Below are positions 23,935 through 33,270 of a DNA stretch of 64,000 nucleotides, in pieces (the first letter of the stretch is position 1; every line of letters begins with the position of its first letter). A model generated the notes under the pieces. The model did no database searches and was not told where the DNA came from. It was given only the letters and a program-made list of their open reading frames with translations. The DNA is from Aquatica leii (lineage: Eukaryota > Arthropoda > Insecta > Coleoptera > Lampyridae). The stretch is from positions 71,862,520 to 71,926,519 of the forward strand of contig CM069432.1 in the NCBI GenBank assembly GCA_035610365.1. The letters run 5' to 3'. Both the position numbers and the translations under genes were made by a program.

Positions 23935-24300
23935 CTACGTATTACAGGTTTAGTTTACAGGTGTGCTACACTCGGAATGTACTTGATCCTAGAACATTAT
24001 ATAGCGGTACCAGAAAGCACTGTTCTTTTCAAATTTACTACAAATAGAGCAAATATCTCTAAGGTTATTAGGGTTGATGTTATTCAAATCGTCGTCATCG
24101 CATAACTTTGTTTTATAAACCGCATTCTCGTCACTAGAAGAATCATTAAATTTAACTTTTTGTTCGACTGCTAGCTTTGTTTATTTGTTTAACTTGAACT
24201 TTTTCTCATTTTTATGTGATTTAGCCAGCTGATGCTCAGCTGCAATCTTCCTTTTCGTTTTTCCTTTCTTCCAGTGTGCTTTTATTAGAGATGCAGTAAT
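23935..24300 (-). pseudogene. Pogo/jerky-like transposase C-terminal zinc-finger fragment
   Basis: On the minus strand a basic stretch (HWKKGKTKRKIAAEHQLAKS) leads to an acidic run (NDSSSDEN) and then DICSICSKFEKNSAFWYRYI with VHSECSTP. This resembles the C-terminal Cys/His finger found after the DDE domain in many pogo/jerky-type transposases and their domesticated relatives (CxxC...WyRC..C..W.H..C). Two finger cysteines appear lost and one stop is present. The DDE domain itself was not found at higher coordinates, so only the tail survives. It could alternatively be another PHD-like protein. Confidence 0.4.
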
Positions 24301-24791
24301 CAACAGTAGTTTTTTATTCATTGACTAAGACGTATGGAATCGAATTGGTTATCTGGCTCTCTTGTTGTAAAACCATATTGCTAGGATACTACTACTAGGA
24401 AACCAATCAAACAATTAGAAAAATTGCCAAACTTGGCCAATTAACTTCCGAAATGTCAGGAATGGTTAATACCATTAAAAGTCCAATCTGAAATAAAATA
24501 TTACACTTAGGTATAATTTATTAATTAAATAACAAATGGTTATGATCCTACATTTAAAATTAAAACAAACAATTAAAAAAAATCAATAAACAGTACTTAA
24601 TACAAGACCTAAAGATAAAATGAACTTCTTCGCTTTTATTTAGTTACATTAGAAAGTTACCGAAAATTCTTTACAACTCTAATACTTCAAAAATAATGTT
24701 AAACTAAACTAGATAACTGATTTGCAATAAGTATATTAACCTTTTTCTCAAAGGAAAGGATTAACTTTTTCTGGAATTGCATAGTTATTTA
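24301..24791. other. No recognised gene
   Basis: AT-rich sequence between the zinc-finger relic and the BEL element. It ends in GTAAT, the left target duplication. Confidence 0.5.
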
Positions 24792-24796
24792 GTAAT
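24792..24796. repeat. BEL element target site duplication, left
   Basis: GTAAT directly precedes the LTR at 24797 and is repeated exactly at 30666-30670. Confidence 0.9.
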
Positions 24797-25021
24797 TGTG
24801 GCGGTGGACAAATGCGTTTTTACTGATATTGTGCCTTGTACTTAAATTAAGTTTTACTCACTTTTTTGGTGATTGAGCCAACAATTGTTCTTAGCGCACA
24901 AAACCTTTATTTAGCGTATTTAGCGTCTATACACGACCGCACACTTTTCACTTCTATCCTCGCGTACGTATTCGTTCGTCCTTATCACTTATAACTTAAC
25001 AACTTGTGAGCGGAACGAACA
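24797..25021 (-). repeat. 3' LTR of the BEL element
   Basis: This 225-bp LTR starts TGTTCGTTCCGCTCACAAG and ends CACA when read on the minus strand. It differs from the other LTR at about six positions. Confidence 0.95.
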
Positions 25022-25038
25022 TTTCCACCCACCAAAAA
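25022..25038 (-). promoter_or_regulatory. Polypurine tract of the BEL element
   Basis: On the minus strand GGTGGGTGGAAA lies immediately before the 3' LTR, the place where plus-strand DNA synthesis is primed. Confidence 0.75.
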
Positions 25039-25095
25039 CTAAGTTTTTTCTAAACTAATTAAACCAACTAAAATATTACTATAATAGCAAATGAA

Positions 25096-25755
25096 CTAAA
25101 ATTTTAATTGTAAGCAAAATGTGCTTTGTGGTGGTAAAGGGCATACTTTAATGACGGGTCTCTTAAGTATGCCATTAGTAGTTCTTAGAGAGACTACTCG
25201 TATAATTCCGCCGGTGCCCGGATGAACATTAACAACACGAGCCAGCTTCCAATGCAGAGGTGGCTTTTGTTCATCTCTAATAACAACAAGCGTATCAAGT
25301 TTGATATTGGAAGCGGTTTCGTTCCATTTTGATCTTTGTTGGAGAATATGGAGGTACTCGTTGCGCCAGCGATCCCAGAAATGCCCTAACATTTGTTGTA
25401 TTAGTTGCCAACGATTGAGCCTATTTAACGCCCGTTTAGACAAATCAGGTTCAGGAACGTTTGAACATGGCTGCTCTAGTGTTAAAAAATGAGTGGGCGT
25501 TAGAGCTTGCAAGTCATTCGGGTCATGACTTAATGGAGTAATTGGCCGAGAATTCAAAACTGCTTCTATCTGTGCAAGCAGAGTATAAAGCTCTTCGAAC
25601 GACAACGTTTGTTGACCAACTACTCTATATAAGTGGGTCTTTACCGATTTTACTCCTGCCTCGCTAAGATAATTCGATATCAAGTTTTTGGGTTGCGTGT
25701 TCCGCAAGTTCCAAAAGCTGTCGTTTAGCGCCAATAAAGTTTGTTCCTTGGTCAC
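25096..25755 (-). pseudogene. BEL integrase C-terminal half
   Basis: About 200 residues follow the integrase core in another frame. EAGVKSVKTHL carries the likely third catalytic acid (E of the D,D,E set). It is followed by TLSFEELYTLLAQIEAVLNS, RPITPLSHDPNDLQALTPTH and RWQLIQQMLGHFWDRWRNEY, then a basic C-terminal DNA-binding part, all typical of BEL/Pao. The segment that normally precedes WEAG (with PHFGG) is absent, so an internal deletion of about 20 to 25 residues, with a frame change, separates it from the upstream half. Codons before EAGVKS in this frame overlap the upstream piece and are not native. Confidence 0.85.
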
Positions 25756-26046
25756 TAAAAATTATGTTGCATCTGCCTCTACGCGAGACGAATCGTCTAA
25801 AGGCTGCTATGAATGCTTCAGATGATAGATTAGAGACCAGTTCAAGATGAATTGCCTTGATTGCACAGCATACAAACACACAGACGTAAGCCTTTGTGGT
25901 TTTTCCACCTCTCGTCTTATTCAGAGTAATAGTAAACGGCCCTGCATAATCAATGCTCACGACTGAGAATGGCTTAAGTTCAGACACGCGAAGTTGAGGT
26001 AAATCTGCCATCCTTGGAGCAGTCGATTTTGGATGCGTTTTAAAGC
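25670..26046 (-). pseudogene. BEL integrase catalytic core, N-terminal half
   Basis: MADLPQLRVSELKPF leads to SIDYAGPF, with the first catalytic aspartate, and CNIIFSDQGTNFIGA, with the second. These match the BEL/Pao integrase core. A TGA at about 26046 separates this piece from the zinc-binding domain upstream in the same frame. The reading ends shortly after KLDIELS, where the internal deletion falls. Integrase would join the DNA copy to host DNA; this copy lacks part of the core. Confidence 0.85.
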
Positions 26047-26047
26047 A

Positions 26048-26962
26048 TCAAATACATTTTGAGAGACATCTAGTAGTTGCCGCTCGTGGCGAAATTATCC
26101 AATATTGCTGTAAAAGTAAGCAGTGTAGCGTTTTGTAACCTGGATGTAGATTGGTTATGTGCGTATACTCGATAATGATTTTTGTTAATCTATGATTACT
26201 TGGTAGTAACAGCGGATGTTTTGACTCGAGCGGTAACTGCGAGTGCCTGAGTCGTCCACCCACCCTGAGACATCCCCTTTCAACGATAAACGTTGCTAGT
26301 TTTCGAAAGAATTTTGGTAAGAGTTTTGAATTTGCTAAACATGTAAATACATGTGTAAACGATGTATGTTGTACGTGTTTTATGATTTTAGTTAAAGATG
26401 TCTGCACCTCTATATGCGTCAAATTTCCAGATGTTCTAGGTTCAGAATGTATACAATTTTTTAAAAATCTTAAGATAAATGCAAATAAACGTAGTATCCT
26501 TTTAAATGAAGAATAACGTAGCATAAGTTCGTCGATGACGTGGCGCTCGTACGACATAGTTAAAGCGGTACTTCTGGCTTCTTCTACGACAGTAAATTCC
26601 AACGCTGAGGGTTGTTTAGGCCATAAGTAGTATGCGTCAGACAGCCAGTCAGGACCATTCCACCAGAGTGCGTGAGTAACAAGTTGCTTAGGAGTTAATC
26701 CACGAGATCCGCAATCTGCGGGATTTTCAGGAGATGGAATGTAGTGCCATTGAGTATTAGGAAGTTTATCTTGAATATACGACACTCTGTTGGCAATGAA
26801 AGTTTTCCAGCGATGAGGCGAAGAGCATATCCAGGACAAAGCCGTCTGACTGTCAGACCAAGCATGTATTTCATGAATAGTTATAAACGGTGTCAAAGTC
26901 TGTTTTATTGATGACACAACATCTGCCAGAAGTACAGCGGCACATAATTCGAGCCTAGAAAA
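26048..26962 (-). pseudogene. BEL RNase H end and integrase zinc domain
   Basis: Reading continues in the reverse transcriptase frame after a TAA at 26963. SRLELCAAVLLADVVSSIKQ and IHAWSDSQTALSWI are RNase H motifs, the second with a catalytic aspartate. NPADCGSRGLTP and LWWNGPDWL are the family's linker. CLRVGGRLRHSQLP, then KHPLLLPSNHRLTKIIIEY and the H.....H/C..C region up to CLSKCI, form the integrase N-terminal zinc-binding domain. It stops at TGA (about 26046). Apart from the two flanking stops the frame is open for roughly 300 codons. Confidence 0.9.
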
Positions 26963-28345
26963 TTAGATTGTTTTCAGCGGAGCAATTCGAGACTTGCTAC
27001 AAATCATAGAAACACATACCTTTTGGCGAATAGTAACTATTCTGAAATACGCTACGGCGCAGTAACCGACTTGAGATGCATCGGCAAAAGCGTGTAATTC
27101 AGTTCTAGCCACGTCGTTACTAATAAAACGGCGAGGTATAACAATTTCTGAAAGTTGAAGAAGTTCGTGTTTGAATTGGCTCCAATTTTGTTCGATATGG
27201 TCTGGTGGAGAATCGTCCCAGTTTAAATTAAAAGACCACAGTTGCTGCATAATTTGTTTTACGTATAAAGTGCAAGAAGATAGAAAACCGAGAGGATCAT
27301 AGATTCTAGCAATTTCCGAAAGAATACTGCGTTTCGTACACACCAAATCACGAGGATGACAAGTGTAGCAGAATTCGTCGGTTTTCGGATTCCATTGGAG
27401 ACCAAGTACTTTGATAAAAGATGGCTCTTCTTTATCAAAATCTATAATATGTGGCAGTTCGTCGTTGTAAGCTGTGTTTAATAACTCTTGATTGTTGCTG
27501 GCCCGTTTGCGTAGGTCAAATTTTCCACAGGACATCAAATTAATAAGTTCTTGTTGCAGAGCTTTGGTCGTACTAACGTCGTTTCCCCCGTATATAATGT
27601 CGTCAACATAAATGTGGTGATTCACAGCATACGCTGCGTTAGGATACTTTTCTCCGTAGCGTGCAACAAGTTCTTGTACAGTGCGGTTAGCCAAATATGG
27701 CAAGCTTGACACACCATACGTAACGGTATTTAAGCGATATTCTTGTATTGGAGCATCTTGCAAAAAACGCCAAATAATTCTTTGGTAATCTCGATGTTGA
27801 GTTTCTAAGAAAATTTGGCGAAACATCTGTTTAATGTCAGAAACAAAAACATATTTGAAATAACGAAACGCTAAAAGGATTGAAAATATATCCTTGTGTA
27901 GTTTTGCACCAGTATGCAAGGTGTCGTTAAGCGAAAGTCCAGTAGACGTCTTTGCTGACGCATCAAAAACCACTCTAATTTTTGTCGTAATACTATCAAG
28001 TTTTTGCACGCAGTGATGCGGAATGTAATACGCAGTAGTAGATTTAGTTTCTGCTTGCGGAATAATGGTCATGTGGCCGGTGTTTAAATAATCCAGCATA
28101 AACTCTGAATACAATTTATGTAACGATAAAGTCCGTAAAAGTCTAGACTCTAATAGAAGAAATCTGCGAATAGCTTGGTTGTATGAGTTACCCAGTTGTG
28201 GTTCTCCGTTCTCAAATGGAAGAGAAACATCATATCTTCCATCCTCTTCTTGCCTAACAGCATTTTTGAAAATTTGTTCACATTGGTCGTCTTCAGGTGA
28301 TATAGGTGGGATTTTCAAAATAACGTGATCAATTTCCCAGAATCT
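26963..28345 (-). pseudogene. BEL reverse transcriptase and start of RNase H
   Basis: A 465-codon open piece starts around QRFWEIDHV, the usual protease-to-RT junction of BEL/Pao. TTAYYIPHHCVQK and KIRVVFDASAKT are fingers and palm motifs (the aspartate in VFDAS is conserved). FVSDIKQMFRQI is motif A with its catalytic aspartate. GVSSLPYLANR is motif B-like. NHHIYVDDIIYG (about residue 253) is motif C with both catalytic aspartates. ELHAFADASQVGYCAVAYF begins RNase H (about residue 427). The piece ends at an in-frame TAA inside RNase H. All polymerase residues are intact. Confidence 0.95.
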
Positions 28346-30218
28346 TTGTGAACACATCAAGAGACGGTTCTATAGAGATATGACAATTAAACAACGGTGT
28401 GTCTAAGAGAGGTGCACGAAAAACCGTTGATTTTCCTTGTAGAACCCAACCAAAAACGCTCTCCATAGCAACAAGTTGTTCTTCTGTTCCTGTCATGCGA
28501 TTGGACTTGAGAATGTAGGGTGGAAGTTCGGCACCTATCAGCATGTCAACAACGGAAGGTATGTGACAATTGTCGTCAGCTAATTTCAAATTCTTAACAT
28601 GATGCCGGTCGTCAATGTTAAGTTTCATTTGAGGTTGTTGGGGACATATTTGTGTTACAATGAAAGCGTCAAAGTCGAATACTGGATTTAATTGATTGCG
28701 TGGGCGCATGTGATATTGTGTTATACCATTGATGCATTGCGAAGTCATATTATTTAAGCCTTGTATGGAAATAGACCTGTGTCGACGAGAAAGACCTAAC
28801 TTTCGAAGACAAGTTTCCGTGATAAAATTGGCCATGCTTCCAGAATCGATTAGAATACGGACAGTTTGATAGTTGCCACGTATATCTTTGATATCAACGA
28901 CAGCAGTTGTTAACAAAACGGTAGAGGGTTTGCGGACGATAGAATTCGTCATAACACTAAGCGTTGTAGAATCTACATTCGTTACAGGCGCAACAGAAGT
29001 CGACTGTTGTACTTGCTGCGACGGTTCACTGCTGTGAAGAAGTGTATGGTGCGATTGATGGCATATACGACATCTTGAATGGGATTTACAATATTGCATT
29101 GCATGTAAAGAACTAAGGCAGTTTTTACATAAATTATGGCGGTTACTTAACTGGATCCTTTCATTTACAGGAAACGTCAAAAATTGTGGACAATGGTAAA
29201 GAAAGTGCGTTGCGGAACATGCTGTGCATTTGTGTGAACTATTTTGTTTTGGGGTACTAGTTGTACCAACAAATGAAGAAAAATTAGAGCGTTTATTAAT
29301 TTTTGAACTGTTTGTGGGCGTATAAGTAACAGGTTGTTTCGTTACTTTAAAACTTGGTGACAAAAGTTGTGCACAGATTAAGGCCTTAGCTTGAGTTTCT
29401 AAATACTTGATATCTTGATGGTCTACTTCAAAGTCTGTACGCGTTCTATCATCCAATTTTTTCAAAAGCATGTTAAAAAGTAAAAAATCCAAAGCGTCAA
29501 CTGAAAGTTGTAAGCCTCTTAAAGCTTCTAGATTGTCGTTAAATGTATCTACCAGCGTGCGTAATCCTGTAGGTGAGGATTTCGGTAGTGAAGGCGCATT
29601 TACTAATTGTTCATAATAGAACGTTGCTAAATGACGTTTGTTTTGGTAGCGTTTTATTAACGTATCATAAGCAATGTTATAATTACTGTCTTGAAGCGGT
29701 ATACATCTAATTAAAGTTAAAGGTTCTCTACGTAAACAGAGTGATAGGTGTTGAAACTTTTCACAAGTAGATAAATGAGAATTGTTATGCACAAGTGCAT
29801 TAAATAAATCAATAAAGGTAGGCCTTTCTTTAAGTTCGCCACTAAAATTAGACAAAGTGATTTTCGGAAGTCTTGAACTACTATTTACGTGCGATGTGTT
29901 TAATGGTGTAATTGAAGATCTACTTTCTTGCGCTGGTCTGTATTTGCTTTGATATGCTTTTATTAAGTAATACGTTTTATCAGCTGCTTCCCGTACAGCA
30001 TCGTGTTTTTCGAAGTCCATATCTTCAATTAACCCAATGATAGAATTATGTATTGATTGAAATTCTTCATAAACTTGATCAATTTGTGAAATTCTTGCAA
30101 TAAAAACCGATGTTTCTGTTGAATCTGTCTCCGCATCTTGACCACAGGATAAGGTATCCTTGAGACGCGTTAATGCGGTATTTCGCAGCATAACAAGTTT
30201 ATTTAACTTTGCAGACAT
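28329..30218 (-). CDS. BEL gag and aspartic protease
   Basis: This 629-codon open frame starts at MSAKLNKLVMLRN, the first good ATG after the primer-binding site. The N-terminal 300 residues are gag, with LPKITLSNFSGELKERPTF and the KLDDRTRTDFE segment typical of BEL. Three Cys/His knuckles follow at about residues 328-395 (CTACSATHFLYHC, CKNCLSSLHAMQYC, CRICHQSHHTLLH). The protease active site ILIDSGSMANFI is at about residue 455. The frame ends just after the protease. BEL/Pao elements normally continue into the reverse transcriptase in one frame, so the end at 28329 reflects a one-base shift near 28345, not a true stop. Gag packages the RNA; protease matures the polyprotein. Confidence 0.9.
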   Translation of the reverse strand: MSAKLNKLVMLRNTALTRLKDTLSCGQDAETDSTETSVFIARISQIDQVYEEFQSIHNSIIGLIEDMDFEKHDAVREAADKTYYLIKAYQSKYRPAQESRSSITPLNTSHVNSSSRLPKITLSNFSGELKERPTFIDLFNALVHNNSHLSTCEKFQHLSLCLRREPLTLIRCIPLQDSNYNIAYDTLIKRYQNKRHLATFYYEQLVNAPSLPKSSPTGLRTLVDTFNDNLEALRGLQLSVDALDFLLFNMLLKKLDDRTRTDFEVDHQDIKYLETQAKALICAQLLSPSFKVTKQPVTYTPTNSSKINKRSNFSSFVGTTSTPKQNSSHKCTACSATHFLYHCPQFLTFPVNERIQLSNRHNLCKNCLSSLHAMQYCKSHSRCRICHQSHHTLLHSSEPSQQVQQSTSVAPVTNVDSTTLSVMTNSIVRKPSTVLLTTAVVDIKDIRGNYQTVRILIDSGSMANFITETCLRKLGLSRRHRSISIQGLNNMTSQCINGITQYHMRPRNQLNPVFDFDAFIVTQICPQQPQMKLNIDDRHHVKNLKLADDNCHIPSVVDMLIGAELPPYILKSNRMTGTEEQLVAMESVFGWVLQGKSTVFRAPLLDTPLFNCHISIEPSLDVFTKILGN

Positions 30219-30415
30219 ATTGTATGTATACGTTAGTACAATTGTTAAATGAAATGCGGAAATAAATTAATACGTCTATTTCAATAATAAATGCAAGTAA
30301 TAAATAGTATTTACGAATACAGCGTTGCGCGTTGGATAAGCGTGCAAGCCGTGTAAATGCGATTAATGCGAGATAGTTGGCGCGTAAAAACTATTAATCA
30401 AATACAAGATTACAC

Positions 30416-30440
30416 AAATCCGGCTCGCGTAGGACCAAAA
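30416..30440 (-). promoter_or_regulatory. Primer-binding site of the BEL element
   Basis: Three bases inside the 5' LTR the minus strand reads TGGTCCTACGCGAGCCGGAT. The leading TGG pairs with a tRNA CCA end. GAGCCGGA also fits the T-arm of eukaryotic tRNA-Tyr, although the match to that tRNA needs two extra bases in the acceptor part. The tRNA is therefore not settled. Confidence 0.6.
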
Positions 30441-30665
30441 TGTCGCGGTGGACAAATGCGTTTTTACTGATATTGTGCCTTGTACTTAAATTAAGTTTCA
30501 CTCACTTTTTTGGTGATTGAGCCAACAATTGTTCTTAGCGCACACACACTTTATTTAGCGTATTTAGTGTCTATACACGACCGCACACTTTTCACTTCTA
30601 TCCTCGCGTACGTATTCGTTCGTCCTTATCACTTATAACTTAACAACTTGTGAGCGGAACGAACA
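30441..30665 (-). repeat. 5' LTR of the BEL element
   Basis: This 225-bp LTR supplies the presumed promoter for transcription toward lower coordinates. It begins TGTTCGTTCC and ends GCGACA on the minus strand. Confidence 0.95.
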
Positions 30666-30670
30666 GTAAT
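30666..30670. repeat. BEL element target site duplication, right
   Basis: GTAAT, identical to 24792-24796. The 290 bases from here to the piggyBac relic hold no other recognised feature. Confidence 0.9.
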
Positions 30671-30960
30671 AGTGCGTAAATATAAATGTTAATTTAATAA
30701 AAAAATAGGTTGATCAATCATTTCAGATTTCAACTCACGTACGCACCAAATTCCATGCCTATAACTTCATCCGCAGAATGCAACGCAGCAGCTTCAAGTG
30801 ACAGCAAGATGTGCATAAACCTTGAATAGTTTCCAGAATGAAAAATCGATAAGAATCACCCTTTCGTAAGGAAAATCAATTACGACCATCGATATGTTTG
30901 TCTTATTGACAAACCGCATCCATTAAAATCATGAGAGTAAACAAATCTCACAACAAATCG

Positions 30961-31200
30961 ATAGAAAGTCTATGTCTTTACAAAATTTCAAACGATATTC
31001 CAGAGTAGTATGATTTGACAATAACCAAACACGAGCCGAAAAAAATCCGGAATAAATTTGCTGCTATTGGGAAGGTTTAGAACAAATGGGTGGAAATTTT
31101 ACCAAAATTGTTTAATTCAGCCTCAAATGTAACCGTTAATGAGCAATTGGTTGAATTCAGTGGAATTGCCTTTTAGGCAATACATACCCAGTAAGCATGC
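30961..31200 (+). pseudogene. piggyBac transposase fragment
   Basis: Plus-strand reading gives KSMSLQNFKRYSRVV, FDNNQTRAEKN, a KFAAIGK-like stretch, WVEILPKLFNSASNVTVNEQ then LVEFSG, and after a one-base shift PFRQYIPSK. These follow the piggyBac order: the MS..RF..i.r.irFD...TR..R segment, then the TVDEqLv.FRGRc.FrqY.PsKP segment that carries the second catalytic aspartate. Here that aspartate is asparagine (TVNEQ), so the copy is inactive even apart from its shifts and stops. The rest of the gene and TTAA-flanked ends were not found. Confidence 0.75.
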
Positions 31201-32299
31201 ATGATACATCATTTGTGTAGAACGTACTGTCTTAGAAAACTTTTTATAAAACTACGTAGTTTAATACCCAACCAGCTACATTTCGCACTTAAATAATATT
31301 AGCTTTAATCTTAATTTATTTAAAATTGTTTCACTAAATGATGTTTATATTATCCATGTTCCAAGTTATGATTAATTAGAATGATTCGATTGATTCCTAT
31401 TTATATCAGATAGTAACAACTATTATTAGATTTTAAGAAATCAGTGCAGTTATTTTCATTTGAAAACGTGTTAAAAAAAGAACGCAAAATTTTTTTGACT
31501 TTAGATGTTTTGAAACAGACGGCGTCTATTAAGAAGATACTTTTGACTGTTTTGAATACAAGCACCAGTCAAATCTTATCATCGAAAATTATAATAGGGA
31601 AATATAGTGGCAGTCATGGCGTATTGTATGCCTATAGTTTTATAAGATCTTTTTATTCTATCTGCTTCCGTATAAATAGTTATGTACAGATTTAGAGGCA
31701 AGAATTTAAATAGCAACAATTAGACGTTACAAAAATTTTAAATTGTTGAAAATGCTTCGAATAGCTATTATCATTCAAGTAGACGGAAAAAAATCCTATG
31801 TAACTATGATAAAAGGTCTAAAACTAACCACCTATGGTACATAAGAACCAAAAAATGTAAAAAGAATTATTTGTTATAGATGGCCCACCGTTATACAATG
31901 AAGAAGATATTTGGGAAAGTTCTCTAAAAAATATCTTAATAACAGATATTTTCATTTTATAAAATTTTTTATTAACTTCTAATCTTAGACAATTGCGTTT
32001 TGTTAATTTGACAGTAGGATTCAGAGCAATAAGCAGTTTTGGTTTTTAGCATAAAAAAATAATAGGAAAGCCAAATATCTGACTGCGGCCCAAAGTTTTA
32101 TAGTCGAATTAAAACAGATAAAATTTTACATCCTATAAAAGCCATAGTTTTATGTGTAGTAGCTCTTACGTATTAATTGTTAAGTACATTTCGAATATAA
32201 TACAGAACATCTCTTGTATCTATGATTATAACATCAAAAACTCTTATACACTGATAGAAAAAACGAAAAATATAATAATACCGCTTAATTATAAAATTT
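31201..32299. other. No recognised gene
   Basis: A lysine-rich 83-codon open frame at 31444-31695 has no known motif; it could be an eroded continuation of the piggyBac gene but does not match its later motifs. The rest is AT-rich. Confidence 0.4.
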
Positions 32300-33270
32300 T
32301 ATCGTTTCTAATTTTAACTAATGTGGTCCAACTCACTGAATTTTTGACTAGAGCTACTTTACATGCAATGGTAAAATGTATATTCAAAAATTTGATACTG
32401 CCATGGGTAATCCAGTTTCGCCTATTTTAGCTAACCTTGTTATATGCACGATTTACTTAAATATGTAAAGAACAAATTAACGCTTACTCCTTGATTTTTA
32501 TTACGTTGAACAAGATGACTCATTACCGGTTTTAGATGTTACAGTTAGTAGAGACATTACCACTAACACGTTAGTTAGTGAATGGTATACAAAACCTATA
32601 GCCTTAAATAGAACTATCAATTATTAAACTGAACACGCTTATCACCAAAAAATTAACATAGTCAAGACTATTAAAATTAAATTATAGGTTTAAATCGTCC
32701 ATAATCCCATAAAAAAATATTATCATTCTAAAGAATATACTAAAAAAGAACAACAAATATCCTAAAAATATAATAAACATAATAATTACACATACTAACG
32801 CAAATACTAATACTACACCACCTAAAAATGTAACTACTACTAACCCTTACATTAATATTATGTATACTAAAATTATTAATGTCCCAAACCTAACTAAAAA
32901 AAATCATCCAGATTTTAATAAGAAATAATATCAAAATAACAATGTATAACTATAACACTATTTATAACATGCTTTACAGTAGAATAAAAAACAAAACTAA
33001 CCTAACAGAACAACACAATGTAGTGTATAAACTAGATTATAAGAGTTGTCAAGTGTGTTATATTGGACAAACAAAACAAAAAGTAAAAAATCGGTTAAAT
33101 ATCATATTAGAACTTGTCTTACGTAAAATTGGCAACGTCAATCATTTTTCGCGCAGTTAATGAAGTACCAACATTTTTGTTAGATATGTTACTAACGTTT
33201 GGTAATTATAGTGAACCGCATTGTAAAAAAACTGTTAAATGATATGAAACTAAAATTATATTACTTAACT
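32300..33270 (+). pseudogene. Penelope-like element fragment (PLE 2)
   Basis: Plus-strand pieces follow the PLE order. QLTEFLTRATLHA is followed by MYIQKFDTAMGNPVSPILAN (about 32375-32440), which is motif B. Then comes RYV EQDDSLPVLDVTVSRD (about 32500-32560) and LVSEWYTKPIALNRTINY with EHAYHQKINIVK (about 32570-32670), the post-palm segment. The C-terminal GIY-YIG domain (32942-33160) reads NVVYKLDYKSCQVCYIGQTK with QKVKNRLN. Only about 30 residues separate motif B from LPVLDV, so the segment with YVDD is deleted, with the break falling just after RYV. Reverse transcriptase motif A was not found upstream. Confidence 0.8.

Larger units (their letters stand above)
24797..30665 (-). mobile_element. 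BEL/Pao LTR retrotransposon, structurally complete
   Basis: This 5.87-kb element lies on the minus strand. It has two 225-bp LTRs, a primer-binding site, a polypurine tract, a 5-bp duplication, and gag-protease-reverse transcriptase-RNase H-integrase in the BEL/Pao order. I counted six differences between the LTRs, about 97 percent identity, so it inserted fairly recently. The coding part carries a frameshift before the reverse transcriptase, two in-frame stops and an integrase deletion, so this copy cannot move unaided. No envelope gene is present. Its base composition is more GC-rich than its surroundings. Confidence 0.95.
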
